The notes: a model not told the origin generated them from the sequence alone. Shown: positions 23,708 through 32,156, numbered from the stretch's first letter. The stretch is DNA of 34,619 bases from Bacillota bacterium (GCA_021811425.1 JAJZPA010000012.1:1-34619); one strand, 5' to 3'. Numbers and translations are program-made.

Positions 23708-24523
23708 TCAAGTAAAGTTCAACAAGAGTAAACCCAGTTCAATTCCCAGGATCACGGCATAATTCCGTTTTGAAACCGGATATTCTTTTTCCAGGGTTCT
23801 TATTTCTCCTGTGTAATTTCTGGCTGTGAGCGCTGTCGCCAATTCTCCGGCCCGGTGGAAGGAACGCACAAACAGGGAAGAGATGAGCTGACTCAAGGAA
23901 CGAAACGTATTCTTAGCGGAAACATAGCCCAAACGCGACGTCTGGGACATACGGATGAGAGCGGTCGTATCCATCAAGACAAAGATAAAACGGTAGACCA
24001 ACCCCATTAACTCCAAAAAAAGAGAGGGTGCCTTCAACTTTCTCAGCACTGAAATCACTTCCAAGACCGGCGTCGTCAACGACAGGAAATAAAGGCAGGA
24101 AACAGCTCCCAGGGATTTAAAGAAGATAAATCCCGCCTTCATTAAATTCGCCTGACTGGCTCCAACCGTGATGCTCCCAAATGTAAACCCAAATAAGAAG
24201 CCGCCTGGATCGTGAGAGACAGAAAAGGCAATGGTCAACACACCCGTCAGAATAAAGGAAAAAGGGATCATCATAAAGCGAAAGAATTGTCCAACCGGAG
24301 TTCCCGCGCCCTTCGTACTCGCTACGGTCATCAGTAACAGCACTGCCCCAACCACCACCACCGAGGGGGAGATGAGGCAGACAAGCATGGTCGCCAGGGC
24401 AAAGACGAATTTCTCTAAGGGATGAATCTTGATCCAGCGATTGGTATAGGCATACGTATCAAGGTCAAACACACGCTCCTCAACCTTTCTTCGCTTTTGC
24501 CGCTGTGTGTTTGCCTTTGACAT
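23708..24523 (-). CDS. cbiQ: Cobalt ECF transporter transmembrane subunit CbiQ
   Basis: Integral membrane coupling subunit with five or so hydrophobic helices. The N-terminal DTYAYTNRWIKIHPLEKFVFAL is typical of CbiQ, and the cytoplasmic coupling segment MSQTSRLGYVSAKNTFRSL and the later RSFHRAGELATALTAR contact CbiO. The open frame starts at 24523 and would overlap cbiN by 44 bases without a good ribosome site. A GTG at 24472, just after the cbiN stop and preceded by GAGG, gives 254 residues and fits the family start better; I regard it as at least equally likely. Confidence 0.93.
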   Translation of the reverse strand: MSKANTQRQKRRKVEERVFDLDTYAYTNRWIKIHPLEKFVFALATMLVCLISPSVVVVGAVLLLMTVASTKGAGTPVGQFFRFMMIPFSFILTGVLTIAFSVSHDPGGFLFGFTFGSITVGASQANLMKAGFIFFKSLGAVSCLYFLSLTTPVLEVISVLRKLKAPSLFLELMGLVYRFIFVLMDTTALIRMSQTSRLGYVSAKNTFRSLSQLISSLFVRSFHRAGELATALTARNYTGEIRTLEKEYPVSKRNYAVILGIELGLLLLNFT

Positions 24524-24776
24524 AGCCTAAATAATAGAAGACCATCCCACTGCCCAAAGCAGCCTGTAAAGCAAACAGGAAAGACTCTATTTCACCGCTG
24601 GGCGGCTCCCAGAGCGGTTTAAACCACGGCTGGTAATTGGCATCAATGGTGCTAATCGCTTCTCCCGCCTGATCATCGGCCCCGGCGAATTTGGCGTTAT
24701 GCGCAAACACAAGCGGACCGAAGGCCAAGCCGATGACCAAAATCCCCAAAATGACGTTCTTCCAAACCAGTTTCAT
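24480..24776 (-). CDS. cbiN: Cobalt transport accessory protein CbiN
   Basis: Small two-helix membrane protein (98 aa) that works with CbiM for cobalt loading. Helices at about 6-25 ([17 protein letters not shown]) and 68-85 ([20 protein letters not shown]) flank an extracytoplasmic part containing [10 protein letters not shown] and the conserved [21 protein letters not shown] at 24776 overlaps the cbiM stop as ATGA, with GGAGGTG before it, so translation is coupled. Confidence 0.95.
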   Translation of the reverse strand: MKLVWKNVILGILVIGLAFGPLVFAHNAKFAGADDQAGEAISTIDANYQPWFKPLWEPPSGEIESFLFALQAALGSGMVFYYLGYVKGKHTAAKAKKG

Positions 24777-25567
24777 GCTTTCACCTCCGTTTTGCTGGGG
24801 GAGATCTTCTGCCATTCGTCAGCACGGAAAACGGACAAGGCTATTAATTCATTGCGGCTGTAAGCCACTAAGAGATTAAAGACCATCACCGTCAAAAGGC
24901 CTTCACTAATCGCCAGCGGCACTTGCGTGAACGCAAAGATCCCCATAAACTTCAGTGCGGATCCCCATACCCCTCCGCTCGGATCCGGAAAGGCTAAGGC
25001 CAGCTGAAACGAGGTCGTGACGTACGTCATTAAGTCTCCCAGGGTGGCCGCCAGAAAAATACTCAACCAGCGTGGTGCTCTCAGTTTCTGTAGCCCTTTG
25101 TAAATTCCATAAGAGACAAAGGGACCTACAATCGCCATGGAAAACGTATTCGCTCCTAAGGTCGTCAAGCCGCCATGGGCCAATAGCAAGGCTTGGAAGA
25201 TGAGCACGATCATCCCTAAGACCGTCATGGGTGTCGGACCGAACAGAATAGCCCCCAAGCCCACCCCTGTCGGATGAGAACAGCTTCCCGTCACCGAGGG
25301 AATCTTCATCGCCGAGAGCACAAAAGCAAAAGCCCCGGCCATAGCCAATAACATTTTTAAACTTGCACTGTCGGAGACCGTCTTGCGAATCGAACGCATC
25401 CCCCAAATGACAAAAGGAAGCATCACGGCCATCCAGAACGCTGCCCAATTAAACGGCAAAAAACCCTCCATGATATGCATGGCATACACGTTATCGGGCC
25501 ATATAAGGTAAACCATCGCAAGATAGCCGATAGACAATAAGATCAGCTTGACCGTATTTCTCTTCAT
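24773..25567 (-). CDS. cbiM: Cobalt ECF transporter substrate-binding subunit CbiM
   Basis: Membrane S-component (264 aa) that captures Co2+. After an N-terminal hydrophobic segment (about 8-28) ending in [11 protein letters not shown], the mature-type N-terminus MHIMEGFLP supplies the metal-binding Met/His residues of CbiM. Later helices carry [19 protein letters not shown], again with a conserved His, and [22 protein letters not shown]. The N-terminal extension may be cleaved. First gene of the operon controlled by the cobalamin riboswitch; ATG at 25567 follows GGGGAGG. Confidence 0.96.
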   Translation of the reverse strand: MKRNTVKLILLSIGYLAMVYLIWPDNVYAMHIMEGFLPFNWAAFWMAVMLPFVIWGMRSIRKTVSDSASLKMLLAMAGAFAFVLSAMKIPSVTGSCSHPTGVGLGAILFGPTPMTVLGMIVLIFQALLLAHGGLTTLGANTFSMAIVGPFVSYGIYKGLQKLRAPRWLSIFLAATLGDLMTYVTTSFQLALAFPDPSGGVWGSALKFMGIFAFTQVPLAISEGLLTVMVFNLLVAYSRNELIALSVFRADEWQKISPSKTEVKA

Positions 25568-25646
25568 CCCATAACCTCCCCGTTCATCTCATTTTTTCGT
25601 TCTTTTCAAGAATCTCCTATTGGCTTGTATCAAGCTCTGATAGGTA

Positions 25647-25685
25647 CAAAAATAAACCCTCCACAGAAAATACCTGTAAAGGGTT
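25647..25685 (-). terminator. Riboswitch-controlled attenuator before cbiM
   Basis: A 12-bp stem AACCCTTTACAG / CTGTGGAGGGTT (two G-U pairs) with a 7-base loop followed by TATTTTTG on the minus strand. It lies between the B12 box and the cbiM start, so it is the likely off-switch when cobalamin is bound. Confidence 0.85.
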
Positions 25686-25774
25686 ATGGCTATCTGAGCT
25701 AGCCAGATGACATACGTTGGCTACTCGACATAAGCGACACCTCCCCTAACCTCCGTAGGTTCCTGTGTGACTTC

Positions 25775-25910
25775 AGAACGAGCAGGTCTCCTGGCTTAAG
25801 TTCATCGCTGCCTTACGTCTTCCCGGTTCCCCAGTGACATCCTGTAAGACCGCTCACTATTACAGTGGCGGGACCGCGTCAGATTGGCTGACTTCCCTTT
25901 TTAAATACTT
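25775..25910 (-). promoter_or_regulatory. Cobalamin (B12) riboswitch
   Basis: The B12 box AAGCCAGGAGACCTGC is at 25782-25797. The upstream core includes GCGGTCCCGCCACTGTAA, GGGGAACCGGGAAGACG and AGGCAGCGATGAA, in the order of the class. Adenosylcobalamin binding should lower expression of cbiMNQO. A short hairpin AACCT/AGGTT downstream of the B12 box (about 25749-25762) may belong to the antiterminator. Confidence 0.94.
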
Positions 25911-25959
25911 TCCCTCGAGAAAGTATACTCATTCCGCAACTATGAAGTTTTTCATCTTG

Positions 25960-25989
25960 AGGTTAACACATAAGCCTAAGGCTTGTCAA
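25960..25989 (-). promoter_or_regulatory. Likely sigma-A promoter of the cobalt transport operon
   Basis: Consensus -35 TTGACA at 25984-25989 and a poor -10 TAACCT with 18-base spacing. A palindrome AAGCC-TAA-GGCTT (25972-25984) overlaps the -35 and spacer and could be an operator or the end hairpin of etfA transcripts. Confidence 0.5.
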
Positions 25990-26009
25990 TCCCAGAGTAA
26001 CGACATATG

Positions 26010-27038
26010 CTACCCACTATCATCCTCGTTTTTCGTTCTCCGAATCTCCTCCAGCAAAGCCTCAACAACTTTCTTGGCATCGTCAGTTACACAATAATCT
26101 GAATAAGCATGGGCCGGGGCCAAGGCATCCCGGTTGACATTTATAATGACGCCGGAATCCTTGATCCCTGCAACATGGTGAGCCGCACCAGAAATCCCGC
26201 AGCCAAGATAGACTTTCGGGCGCACGGTCTTGCCGCTCGTGCCGATCATCGTATGTTCGCCGGCGGTCCAACCTTCGTCAAGTGCCGGGCGCGTACAACC
26301 CACAGCTCCCTGGAGTTCGGCGGCCAACTGCTCCAGCAAGCCCCAATTCTTTTTGCTGCCCATACCATATCCGCCCGCGATGACGACATCCGCCTTTTCC
26401 AATGGCAGACCTGACGGTTCGAACTGAACCACATCCATGATCTCTAGCCGTATATCTTCGTCAAACAGCAGGCTTGAAGCATCCTCCCGGACGATTTCCC
26501 CGCGCCCAACCCGGCGCTCGGTCACGGTAAATGTTCCCGGCTTAATACTCGCCATTTGGGGGCTAGTACTAGGACAGAAGATTTCTCCTAACACTCTTCC
26601 CCCAAACGCCGGTACCTTCATCACCAATTGGCCGTCAGCATTTATATCAAGACCGGTGCAATGAGCTGCGAGGCCGGTACTTAGCCGGGCCGCCAACGTC
26701 GGGGCCAACTCCTCGCCTGCACCGGTCGCGCCAAAGAGAAGGATGTCTGGCTTTTCCCGCTCCACCAGTCGCTGCAGCACCGCAGCATAACTGTCATTTT
26801 GATAATGCTTCAAACGGGGATCATCCACCCAGTACACTTGATCAACTCCATAAGCGCTCAGTTCCTCGGCCAAATCCTCCACTTGATCCCCCAGGAGAAC
26901 GACCGCCACCTCGCCCGAGAGCGCGGACGCGGCTTCGACCAAACGAACCGCCTGTCCTAAAACCTCAATACTTACAGGAGCGAGTTTTCCCTGATTCTGT
27001 TCGACCACAACCCAGATCGCCAATCTTTTTTCTGCCAC
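26010..27038 (-). CDS. etfA: Electron transfer flavoprotein alpha subunit
   Basis: FAD-binding subunit (342 aa) passing electrons between acyl-CoA dehydrogenases and other carriers. The C-terminal FAD domain is clear: VIAGGYGMGSKKNWGLLEQL, GCTRPALDEGW, IGTSGKTVRPKVYLG, CGISGAAHHVAGIKDS and NVNRDALAPAHAYSDY. There is no added ferredoxin domain, unlike CarE. Start GTG at 27038 follows GGGGGTGA. Last gene of the five-gene operon, 15 bases after etfB. Confidence 0.95.
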   Translation of the reverse strand: MAEKRLAIWVVVEQNQGKLAPVSIEVLGQAVRLVEAASALSGEVAVVLLGDQVEDLAEELSAYGVDQVYWVDDPRLKHYQNDSYAAVLQRLVEREKPDILLFGATGAGEELAPTLAARLSTGLAAHCTGLDINADGQLVMKVPAFGGRVLGEIFCPSTSPQMASIKPGTFTVTERRVGRGEIVREDASSLLFDEDIRLEIMDVVQFEPSGLPLEKADVVIAGGYGMGSKKNWGLLEQLAAELQGAVGCTRPALDEGWTAGEHTMIGTSGKTVRPKVYLGCGISGAAHHVAGIKDSGVIINVNRDALAPAHAYSDYCVTDDAKKVVEALLEEIRRTKNEDDSG

Positions 27039-27053
27039 TCCAACTCACCCCCA

Positions 27054-27851
27054 TCAACCCAGGATACCTGCCGAACGGAATATCCCCACGAGGCGCTGAG
27101 CCACTTCCCGTGCCTCCCCTTGAAGGACTTCACCTTTCCGTTTCATGTCCGGCTGGTAAAGCTTCCCTGGCTGCGTCGGTGAACCGGCTAAACCCACTTT
27201 TCCCTTATCCAGGCCCAAATCATTCAGGCTCCAAACGTGGACTGGCTTACCTTGGGCCGCCATAATGCCCATCAGGGAAATATAACGCGGGGTATTCAGC
27301 TCCCGCCGAATCCCCAAAACCAGAGGCAGCCTCCCACGGCTCTCCCGGTAGCCGTTTTCCATCTTGGCCCTCACCGTAGCCCGCCCGTCTGGACTAATCT
27401 CCATCTGAATCACATGGGTTAAATGAGCAAAGCCCAACAGCTCCCCAACCTGAGAAGGAACATGCGCCGTTCCCCCATCCGCACTCGTGCTGCCGCAGAG
27501 CACCAAGGCAAATGGCCCGGCCTTATTGATTGCCTTCGCCAAGACCCGCGAGGTTGCCAAACTGTCTGCTCCCGCAAAGGCCCTGTCACTGCAAAGAAAC
27601 GCTTCATCCGCCCCTATCGCCAGGCCTTCTCTGAAGGTCTCAACAGCGCTGGCAGGAGCCATACCGATTAAGGCCACCCGCCCACCGTGTTGCTCCTTAA
27701 GCTGCAACGCCGCTTCCAAGGCATGCTTATCCTCCGGGTTGATTACGGTCTTCAGCCCTTTCCGGACGAGAATGCCTGTTGCTGGGTCAATCTGAATCTT
27801 ATCATACTGCGCCGGATCCGGCACCGGCTTTAAAAGAACCGCAATCTCCAT
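27054..27851 (-). CDS. etfB: Electron transfer flavoprotein beta subunit
   Basis: Partner of EtfA (265 aa) with nucleotide-binding fold. Seen: IAVLLKPVPDP at the N-terminus, NPEDKHALEAALQLKE, REGLAIGADEAFL, and LCGSTSADGGTAHVPSQVGE. The last segment resembles the DGDTAQVGP motif of bifurcating Etfs but is not identical, so electron bifurcation cannot be claimed. I chose ATG at 27851, with AAAAGGGG eight bases upstream, over the TTG two codons earlier. It begins 14 bases after the acyl-CoA dehydrogenase stop, pointing to a complex with that enzyme. Confidence 0.95.
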   Translation of the reverse strand: MEIAVLLKPVPDPAQYDKIQIDPATGILVRKGLKTVINPEDKHALEAALQLKEQHGGRVALIGMAPASAVETFREGLAIGADEAFLCSDRAFAGADSLATSRVLAKAINKAGPFALVLCGSTSADGGTAHVPSQVGELLGFAHLTHVIQMEISPDGRATVRAKMENGYRESRGRLPLVLGIRRELNTPRYISLMGIMAAQGKPVHVWSLNDLGLDKGKVGLAGSPTQPGKLYQPDMKRKGEVLQGEAREVAQRLVGIFRSAGILG

Positions 27852-27865
27852 CGCCAAATCCCCTT

Positions 27866-29011
27866 TTAGGCGAGCGTCTGCCCCGCGATCACAAGCTGCA
27901 TCACATGCGATGTCCCTCCTGAAGGAATCGTCGCCATCGCATCCCGCAGGTAACGCCCGACCGGGTAATCGTTCATAACCCCGTAGCCGCCCATCAGATC
28001 TATCGTCCGCTTCGCGGAGCGTACAGCGGCCTCGGTTGAGAAGTACTTAGCGGCTGCAATTTCCGCATCACAGTTGGCCCCGGATTCCTTCAACCCGATC
28101 GCTTGGTAGGTGAGTAACCGGGCTGCTTCGTAGTCCACCCGATTCTGCGCAATTTCCAGCTGAATCGCCTGCAACTTGGCAATCGGTTTGCCATAGAGAA
28201 TGCGTTCTTTGGCAAACTTAACCCCTTCTTCCAAACAGCCACGCAGAATCCCCACCGAAATCGCGGACATGCCGGTTCGACCCACTTTGGCAATCGTTGC
28301 CAAAGCCAGCTTTGCCCCATTGCCCGGGGCACCCAAAAGCGCTTCTTCCCCAACTTCGCAGTCATTCAGGAGCAGATCCCCGGTGCCCGAACCTCTGAGG
28401 CCAAATTTGTTTTCCTCCCGTCCCGGAGCAAACCCGGGTGTCCCGGCCTCAAGGATAAAGGCTCCAAAGGCCGGACGCCCTTTCGCATCTTCGCCGGTTC
28501 GCGCCGTAACCACGGTGACATCAGCACTCGAACTATTGGTAATAAAGCACTTGCGCCCATTAAGTACCCAGCGCCCATCTTTAAATTCCGCACTCGTTTG
28601 CTGCCCGCCGACATCAGAGCCTCCTGAGGGTTCCGTCACAGCCAGACCCCCGATTTTCCGGCCTGAGGCTAGATCGGGCAGGTATTTTCGTTTCTGTTCC
28701 TCCGTGCCATAGGCTAGAATCGCTTCCACGCCCAAATGATGCGTCATCAAGATCATGGCAAACCCGGCAGCATGGCGGCTGATTTCTTCCAAAATAATCG
28801 CCCGTTCTGTCAAACCCATACCTGCGCCGCCATATTCCTGCGGCACAAACACACCCGCGAACCCGAGCGTCCCCATCTTCTTGAAGACATCGACGGGGCA
28901 CTCATTGTCCACATCGATCCGGTGGGCGATCGGAAGGACTTCTTTCTCCACAAATTCTCTCACGGCTTTACGCAGCATTTCCTGGGCTTCCGTAAACTTT
29001 AGCTCCGGCAT
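27866..29011 (-). CDS. Acyl-CoA dehydrogenase-family protein lacking the usual catalytic Glu
   Basis: 381 residues with full acyl-CoA dehydrogenase fold: LAVTEPSGGSDVGGQQT for FAD, GRKCFITNSSSAD, KVGRTGMSAISVGI, DLMGGYGVMNDY. The catalytic base position normally read as YEGT is SGGT here (Gly365), checked in the DNA (TCA GGA GGG ACA). The alternative base position used by isovaleryl-CoA and long-chain enzymes (residue before Arg in KVGRTG) is also Gly. It may therefore work mainly as a reductase, use another base, or act on an unusual acyl-CoA. It sits between the HpaB/AbfD-like gene and etfBA, so Etf is the natural partner. ATG at 29011 follows GGAGGAGAG. Confidence 0.9.
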   Translation of the reverse strand: MPELKFTEAQEMLRKAVREFVEKEVLPIAHRIDVDNECPVDVFKKMGTLGFAGVFVPQEYGGAGMGLTERAIILEEISRHAAGFAMILMTHHLGVEAILAYGTEEQKRKYLPDLASGRKIGGLAVTEPSGGSDVGGQQTSAEFKDGRWVLNGRKCFITNSSSADVTVVTARTGEDAKGRPAFGAFILEAGTPGFAPGREENKFGLRGSGTGDLLLNDCEVGEEALLGAPGNGAKLALATIAKVGRTGMSAISVGILRGCLEEGVKFAKERILYGKPIAKLQAIQLEIAQNRVDYEAARLLTYQAIGLKESGANCDAEIAAAKYFSTEAAVRSAKRTIDLMGGYGVMNDYPVGRYLRDAMATIPSGGTSHVMQLVIAGQTLA

Positions 29012-29121
29012 TGTTCTCTCCTCCGATCCTATTCCTTGATTCCTTGAGCTTCTCGCCTAAATCCATAATAACTTAACTCTTCATAAAATTCACTCTCTAG
29101 ATTGTGGTATCCTGCAAATTT

Positions 29122-30582
29122 TTACTTCTTCCCAGGATCCAGAATTTCCTCCTCGATCCCAGCAATCCTCGTTGCATAGGCGGCATACTCCTCAAACGGA
29201 GTTCCGGCGCGTACCACCAACTTCGCCCCATCGGGTGAACCCCCCCCATGCATAGTCCCTGGAACCCCTGCCCCAAGTGTCAGCCATTCCACGAGCCTCG
29301 CAGCCCGCACCCGGCTTTCGGCCGTGACTTTTTGCCCGCCTTTGACATATTTTTGGACCAAGGGCCCAATGTTCGGATCCATAAAGTCTTGATAAGATGG
29401 CAGACATCCTGTCTCTCCGATCCCTCCGGCAATATCCTGGCAGAGACGCTTCGTCTCATAGGGCAAAGTCGCTACCAACACCTTATTGGTGTGGGCAGCC
29501 ACTGAGTCAGCCATCCACACCCCGGCCTCGTGCTGTTTTCCCAGGGCGAGCGCTCCCGCTCCGGCCGTATAAGTGGTCTCATTGTTAAGGGCCATGTCCA
29601 CTAATTTCGGCATAAACGTCTTGGCAGAGAGTCCATTCGTACGCGCCATGAGCATCGCGGCCCCGATCATCACATCACCTTGCCCAGCCACACAGGCCCC
29701 GATGCAGGCCCGATAATTGGCTGTAAAATACTGAATGATCTTGCCGGTATACTTGTACTCTTTGCACATGAAGACTCGCTCCTTGGGTACAAAGACATTC
29801 TCAAACATGAGATAAGCTTGAGTAATCCCGGTTTCCGGGATATCAAACCCCGCTTCGAATTCTCGCGAATCGCTGGCTCTTCGGGCTTCAACAATCGTAA
29901 GCCCTTCGATATCCCTAGGGATCACAAATGCGACGGCACAGTCTTTGTCATCTTCCCCATACCCTGAACCCGGAATAACCATAATCTCATCTGAGGCTGC
30001 AACCCCCGCAATCATCACCTTGGCTCCGCGCACCACGATCCCGTCTTCCCTAACCTCCACCACATGCACATTGCTGTCCGGATCCGGTTGCTGGGATGGC
30101 TTTAAGCTCCGATCCCCTTTCGCATCAGTTAAGCCCCCGGCCACCACGAGCCCTTTCTTTTGAGCTTGAAAAAGCCAATTTTTCAAACGGGCTTGGTAGG
30201 CTGTCCCCATCTCTTCGTCCATGTCATGGGTTACGGCCCAGAGCACATTGGCCGCATTCCAGCCCACACAAGTGCCTCCAGAGCAGGTCCCCGTCATCCG
30301 GTAACTGGCGCGTTTCAGTTTCATGTTGTACAGGGTATCTTCCAGCGAAGTCATCAGGGAATTGAAGCGATGAATCAGTTCACCGTCAAAACTTGACCGG
30401 GTTGTAAAAATGTCCGCCAGCTTCGGATCAGCCACCGCATCAAAAGCGCGGGCATGACTCTCTACCACCCGCCGGGTCGCGGGATGGGTCGTCACATCCT
30501 CGATCCGTTCCCCGAACTTATAAATATTTGGACGCATCCCCTTGAGCACCGTCAGATAGTCTTCGCGAGTTCGCAAAGTCAT
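29122..30582 (-). CDS. HpaB/AbfD-family flavoprotein (4-hydroxybutyryl-CoA dehydratase-like, active site altered)
   Basis: 486 residues, similar along the whole length to 4-hydroxybutyryl-CoA dehydratase/vinylacetyl-CoA isomerase and 4-hydroxyphenylacetate 3-hydroxylase. Family landmarks: KFGERIEDVTTHPATRR, LTDAKGDRSLKPSQQPD, ENVFVPKERVFMCKEY, QGDVMIGAA, LCQDIAGGIG and TMHGGGSP. Compared with the clostridial dehydratase as I recall it, its C99/C103 pair aligns with C100 and C105 (different spacing), H292 becomes Tyr290, Y296 Ile294 and K300 Val298; E257 becomes Gln255 and only C299 (Cys297) is kept. A normal [4Fe-4S] dehydratase site is therefore doubtful. An oxygen-dependent hydroxylase seems odd in an anaerobe, so the reaction is open. 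Second gene of the operon, ATG at 30582 after GGAGGTG. Confidence 0.85.
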   Translation of the reverse strand: MTLRTREDYLTVLKGMRPNIYKFGERIEDVTTHPATRRVVESHARAFDAVADPKLADIFTTRSSFDGELIHRFNSLMTSLEDTLYNMKLKRASYRMTGTCSGGTCVGWNAANVLWAVTHDMDEEMGTAYQARLKNWLFQAQKKGLVVAGGLTDAKGDRSLKPSQQPDPDSNVHVVEVREDGIVVRGAKVMIAGVAASDEIMVIPGSGYGEDDKDCAVAFVIPRDIEGLTIVEARRASDSREFEAGFDIPETGITQAYLMFENVFVPKERVFMCKEYKYTGKIIQYFTANYRACIGACVAGQGDVMIGAAMLMARTNGLSAKTFMPKLVDMALNNETTYTAGAGALALGKQHEAGVWMADSVAAHTNKVLVATLPYETKRLCQDIAGGIGETGCLPSYQDFMDPNIGPLVQKYVKGGQKVTAESRVRAARLVEWLTLGAGVPGTMHGGGSPDGAKLVVRAGTPFEEYAAYATRIAGIEEEILDPGKK

Positions 30583-30633
30583 AATTTCACCTCCGAGTAT
30601 CGTTGATATGTGTCGGTCAGGAAGTCCCGGCTT

Positions 30634-31974
30634 CTATTTTCTTTCATCAAATACCCGTTTTGCCTTGTGCGTAGCCCGCTCCAAGGTATTAGGCGGCAAG
30701 ATCTTCACACGCGGCTTTATGCCCAGAATCTTAAAAATATCTGAAACAACTTCGTGTTCCAGCCTGTCTGCACCCCCATTATATCCCTCGGCCTGCTCGA
30801 CTTCCACCGTCAGTACCGCGAGATGCTTCTCCTCGTTGACCACCAAGCGGTATTCCCCTGTCAGATCTTCATTCTGACGCACAACCTTCTCAATGTCGCT
30901 CGGGAAAACATTGACACCTCGGATGATCAGCATATCGTCCACTCTGCCATGAATTCCGTGAAGCCTTAAGTGTGTGCGCCCACAGCTGCAGGGCTCTGTC
31001 GTATGGGAAACGATATCCCCCGTCCTGAAGCGAATAAGCGGTCGGGCCTTTTTCCTCAGCGAGGTAATCACGAGTTCCCCGCGTTCTCCTTCTTTGACCT
31101 CCTCACCGGTATCCGGATTGAGGACTTCGACCAGGATATGGTCTTCCGCCCAGTGCAGACCGTTCTTGGCCTCACACATCCCGGCACAGGCACCGAAAAT
31201 ATCCGAAAGTCCATAGTAATCGTAGAGTTCTGCACCCCATAGGGCCTCAATACGCTGTCTAGTCTCGGGAATAGACCCTCCCGGCTCCCCGGCCACAAAG
31301 ATCCTCCGCACTGCCAAATCCCGCATTGGATCGATTCCCTGTCCTTGAGCGGTCTCCCCCAAATACCAGGCATAGGAAGGCGTCGTCCAAATCGCCGTCG
31401 GTTTCCACTTCTGAAAGATGTCCAAAAGCCTTTCCGACGGAATGGCACCTGCCCAAATACTGAGCGCACCCACCTTCATGGCCCCCACAACATCCGGTCC
31501 ACCGACAAACAAAGTGAACTGAAGCGAATGGCAATAGATATCCGTCGGCCTTAAGCCTGATGACCAAAACAAACGGGCTTCATAATCCTGCCAGTCTTCA
31601 AAGTCTTGCCAGGTAAATGGCGAGGCGGTTGGCACCCCCGTTGAGCCGCTGGAAGCGGATAAGTAGACCAGATCATCATGGTGGACACAGACCAGATCCC
31701 CATAGGGCGGAACCACTTCTTGCCTTTTTCTCAAAATCTTCTTGTCGATAAAAGGAAACTTCTTTAAGTCATCGAGGCTGTGCAAGTTCTCCGGGGAAAC
31801 ACCGGCTGCCGCGAAGGTTGTGCGATAATAATCCGAGTTGTGATAAGCAAGCTCCACGGTTTCTTGTAAAAGTTTAAGTTGAAGCTCCTTAATCTTTTCC
31901 CGGGGCATCGTCTCTAACTCCTCATCCCAATAAGAAGCATAGCCGTTCCCCCTCCACAATCTGTGGTTCGGCAT
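30634..31974 (-). CDS. Phenylacetate-CoA ligase family acyl/aryl-CoA synthetase
   Basis: AMP-forming CoA ligase of 446 residues, PaaK-like in length and order. P-loop SASSGSTGVPT, adenine site YYGLSDIFGA, RFRTGDI, hinge GRVDDMLIIRGVNVFPSDIE and the C-terminal catalytic Lys in TLERATHKAKRVF. Two cysteines in CSCGRTH are typical of the group. It should activate a carboxylic acid, often aromatic, to its CoA ester. First gene of the sigma-54 operon; ATG at 31974 follows AGGAGGG. The CoA ester is presumably the substrate of the next two genes; its identity is unknown. Confidence 0.9.
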   Translation of the reverse strand: MPNHRLWRGNGYASYWDEELETMPREKIKELQLKLLQETVELAYHNSDYYRTTFAAAGVSPENLHSLDDLKKFPFIDKKILRKRQEVVPPYGDLVCVHHDDLVYLSASSGSTGVPTASPFTWQDFEDWQDYEARLFWSSGLRPTDIYCHSLQFTLFVGGPDVVGAMKVGALSIWAGAIPSERLLDIFQKWKPTAIWTTPSYAWYLGETAQGQGIDPMRDLAVRRIFVAGEPGGSIPETRQRIEALWGAELYDYYGLSDIFGACAGMCEAKNGLHWAEDHILVEVLNPDTGEEVKEGERGELVITSLRKKARPLIRFRTGDIVSHTTEPCSCGRTHLRLHGIHGRVDDMLIIRGVNVFPSDIEKVVRQNEDLTGEYRLVVNEEKHLAVLTVEVEQAEGYNGGADRLEHEVVSDIFKILGIKPRVKILPPNTLERATHKAKRVFDERK

Positions 31975-32020
31975 CTCATTCCCTCCTCTCTATTGTACGA
32001 ACCCCCTGCCATGCTTAGAA

Positions 32021-32036
32021 GCAAATAGCGTGCCAA
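32021..32036 (-). promoter_or_regulatory. Sigma-54 promoter of the CoA ligase operon
   Basis: TTGGCACGCTATTTGC matches the -24/-12 consensus TGGCAC-N5-TTGC at every position. Start of transcription is expected near 32010, about 36 bases before the ligase ATG. Confidence 0.92.
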
Positions 32037-32109
32037 GTGAGGGTCAGTCAGCACGCTTGCCCCCTCCCTCACTCTCCCCGCACTTCAGGATGTTAAGTGT
32101 TTGGCTATC

Positions 32110-32124
32110 CATACACCCTGTATG
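32110..32124. promoter_or_regulatory. Candidate activator-binding dyad upstream of the ligase promoter
   Basis: Perfect palindrome CATACA-CCC-TGTATG about 75 bases upstream of the -24 element. The same half sites are clustered upstream of the MFS promoter at 33829-33866. Confidence 0.5.
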
Positions 32125-32156
32125 TTATTCAAGACACTTCCGTGCAGTCCTAAGCG

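Noticed and set aside
27054-27851. EtfB as a proven electron-bifurcating subunit
   Set aside because: The ADGGTAHVPSQ segment resembles the bifurcating motif but differs at key positions, so the claim cannot be made from sequence reading alone.
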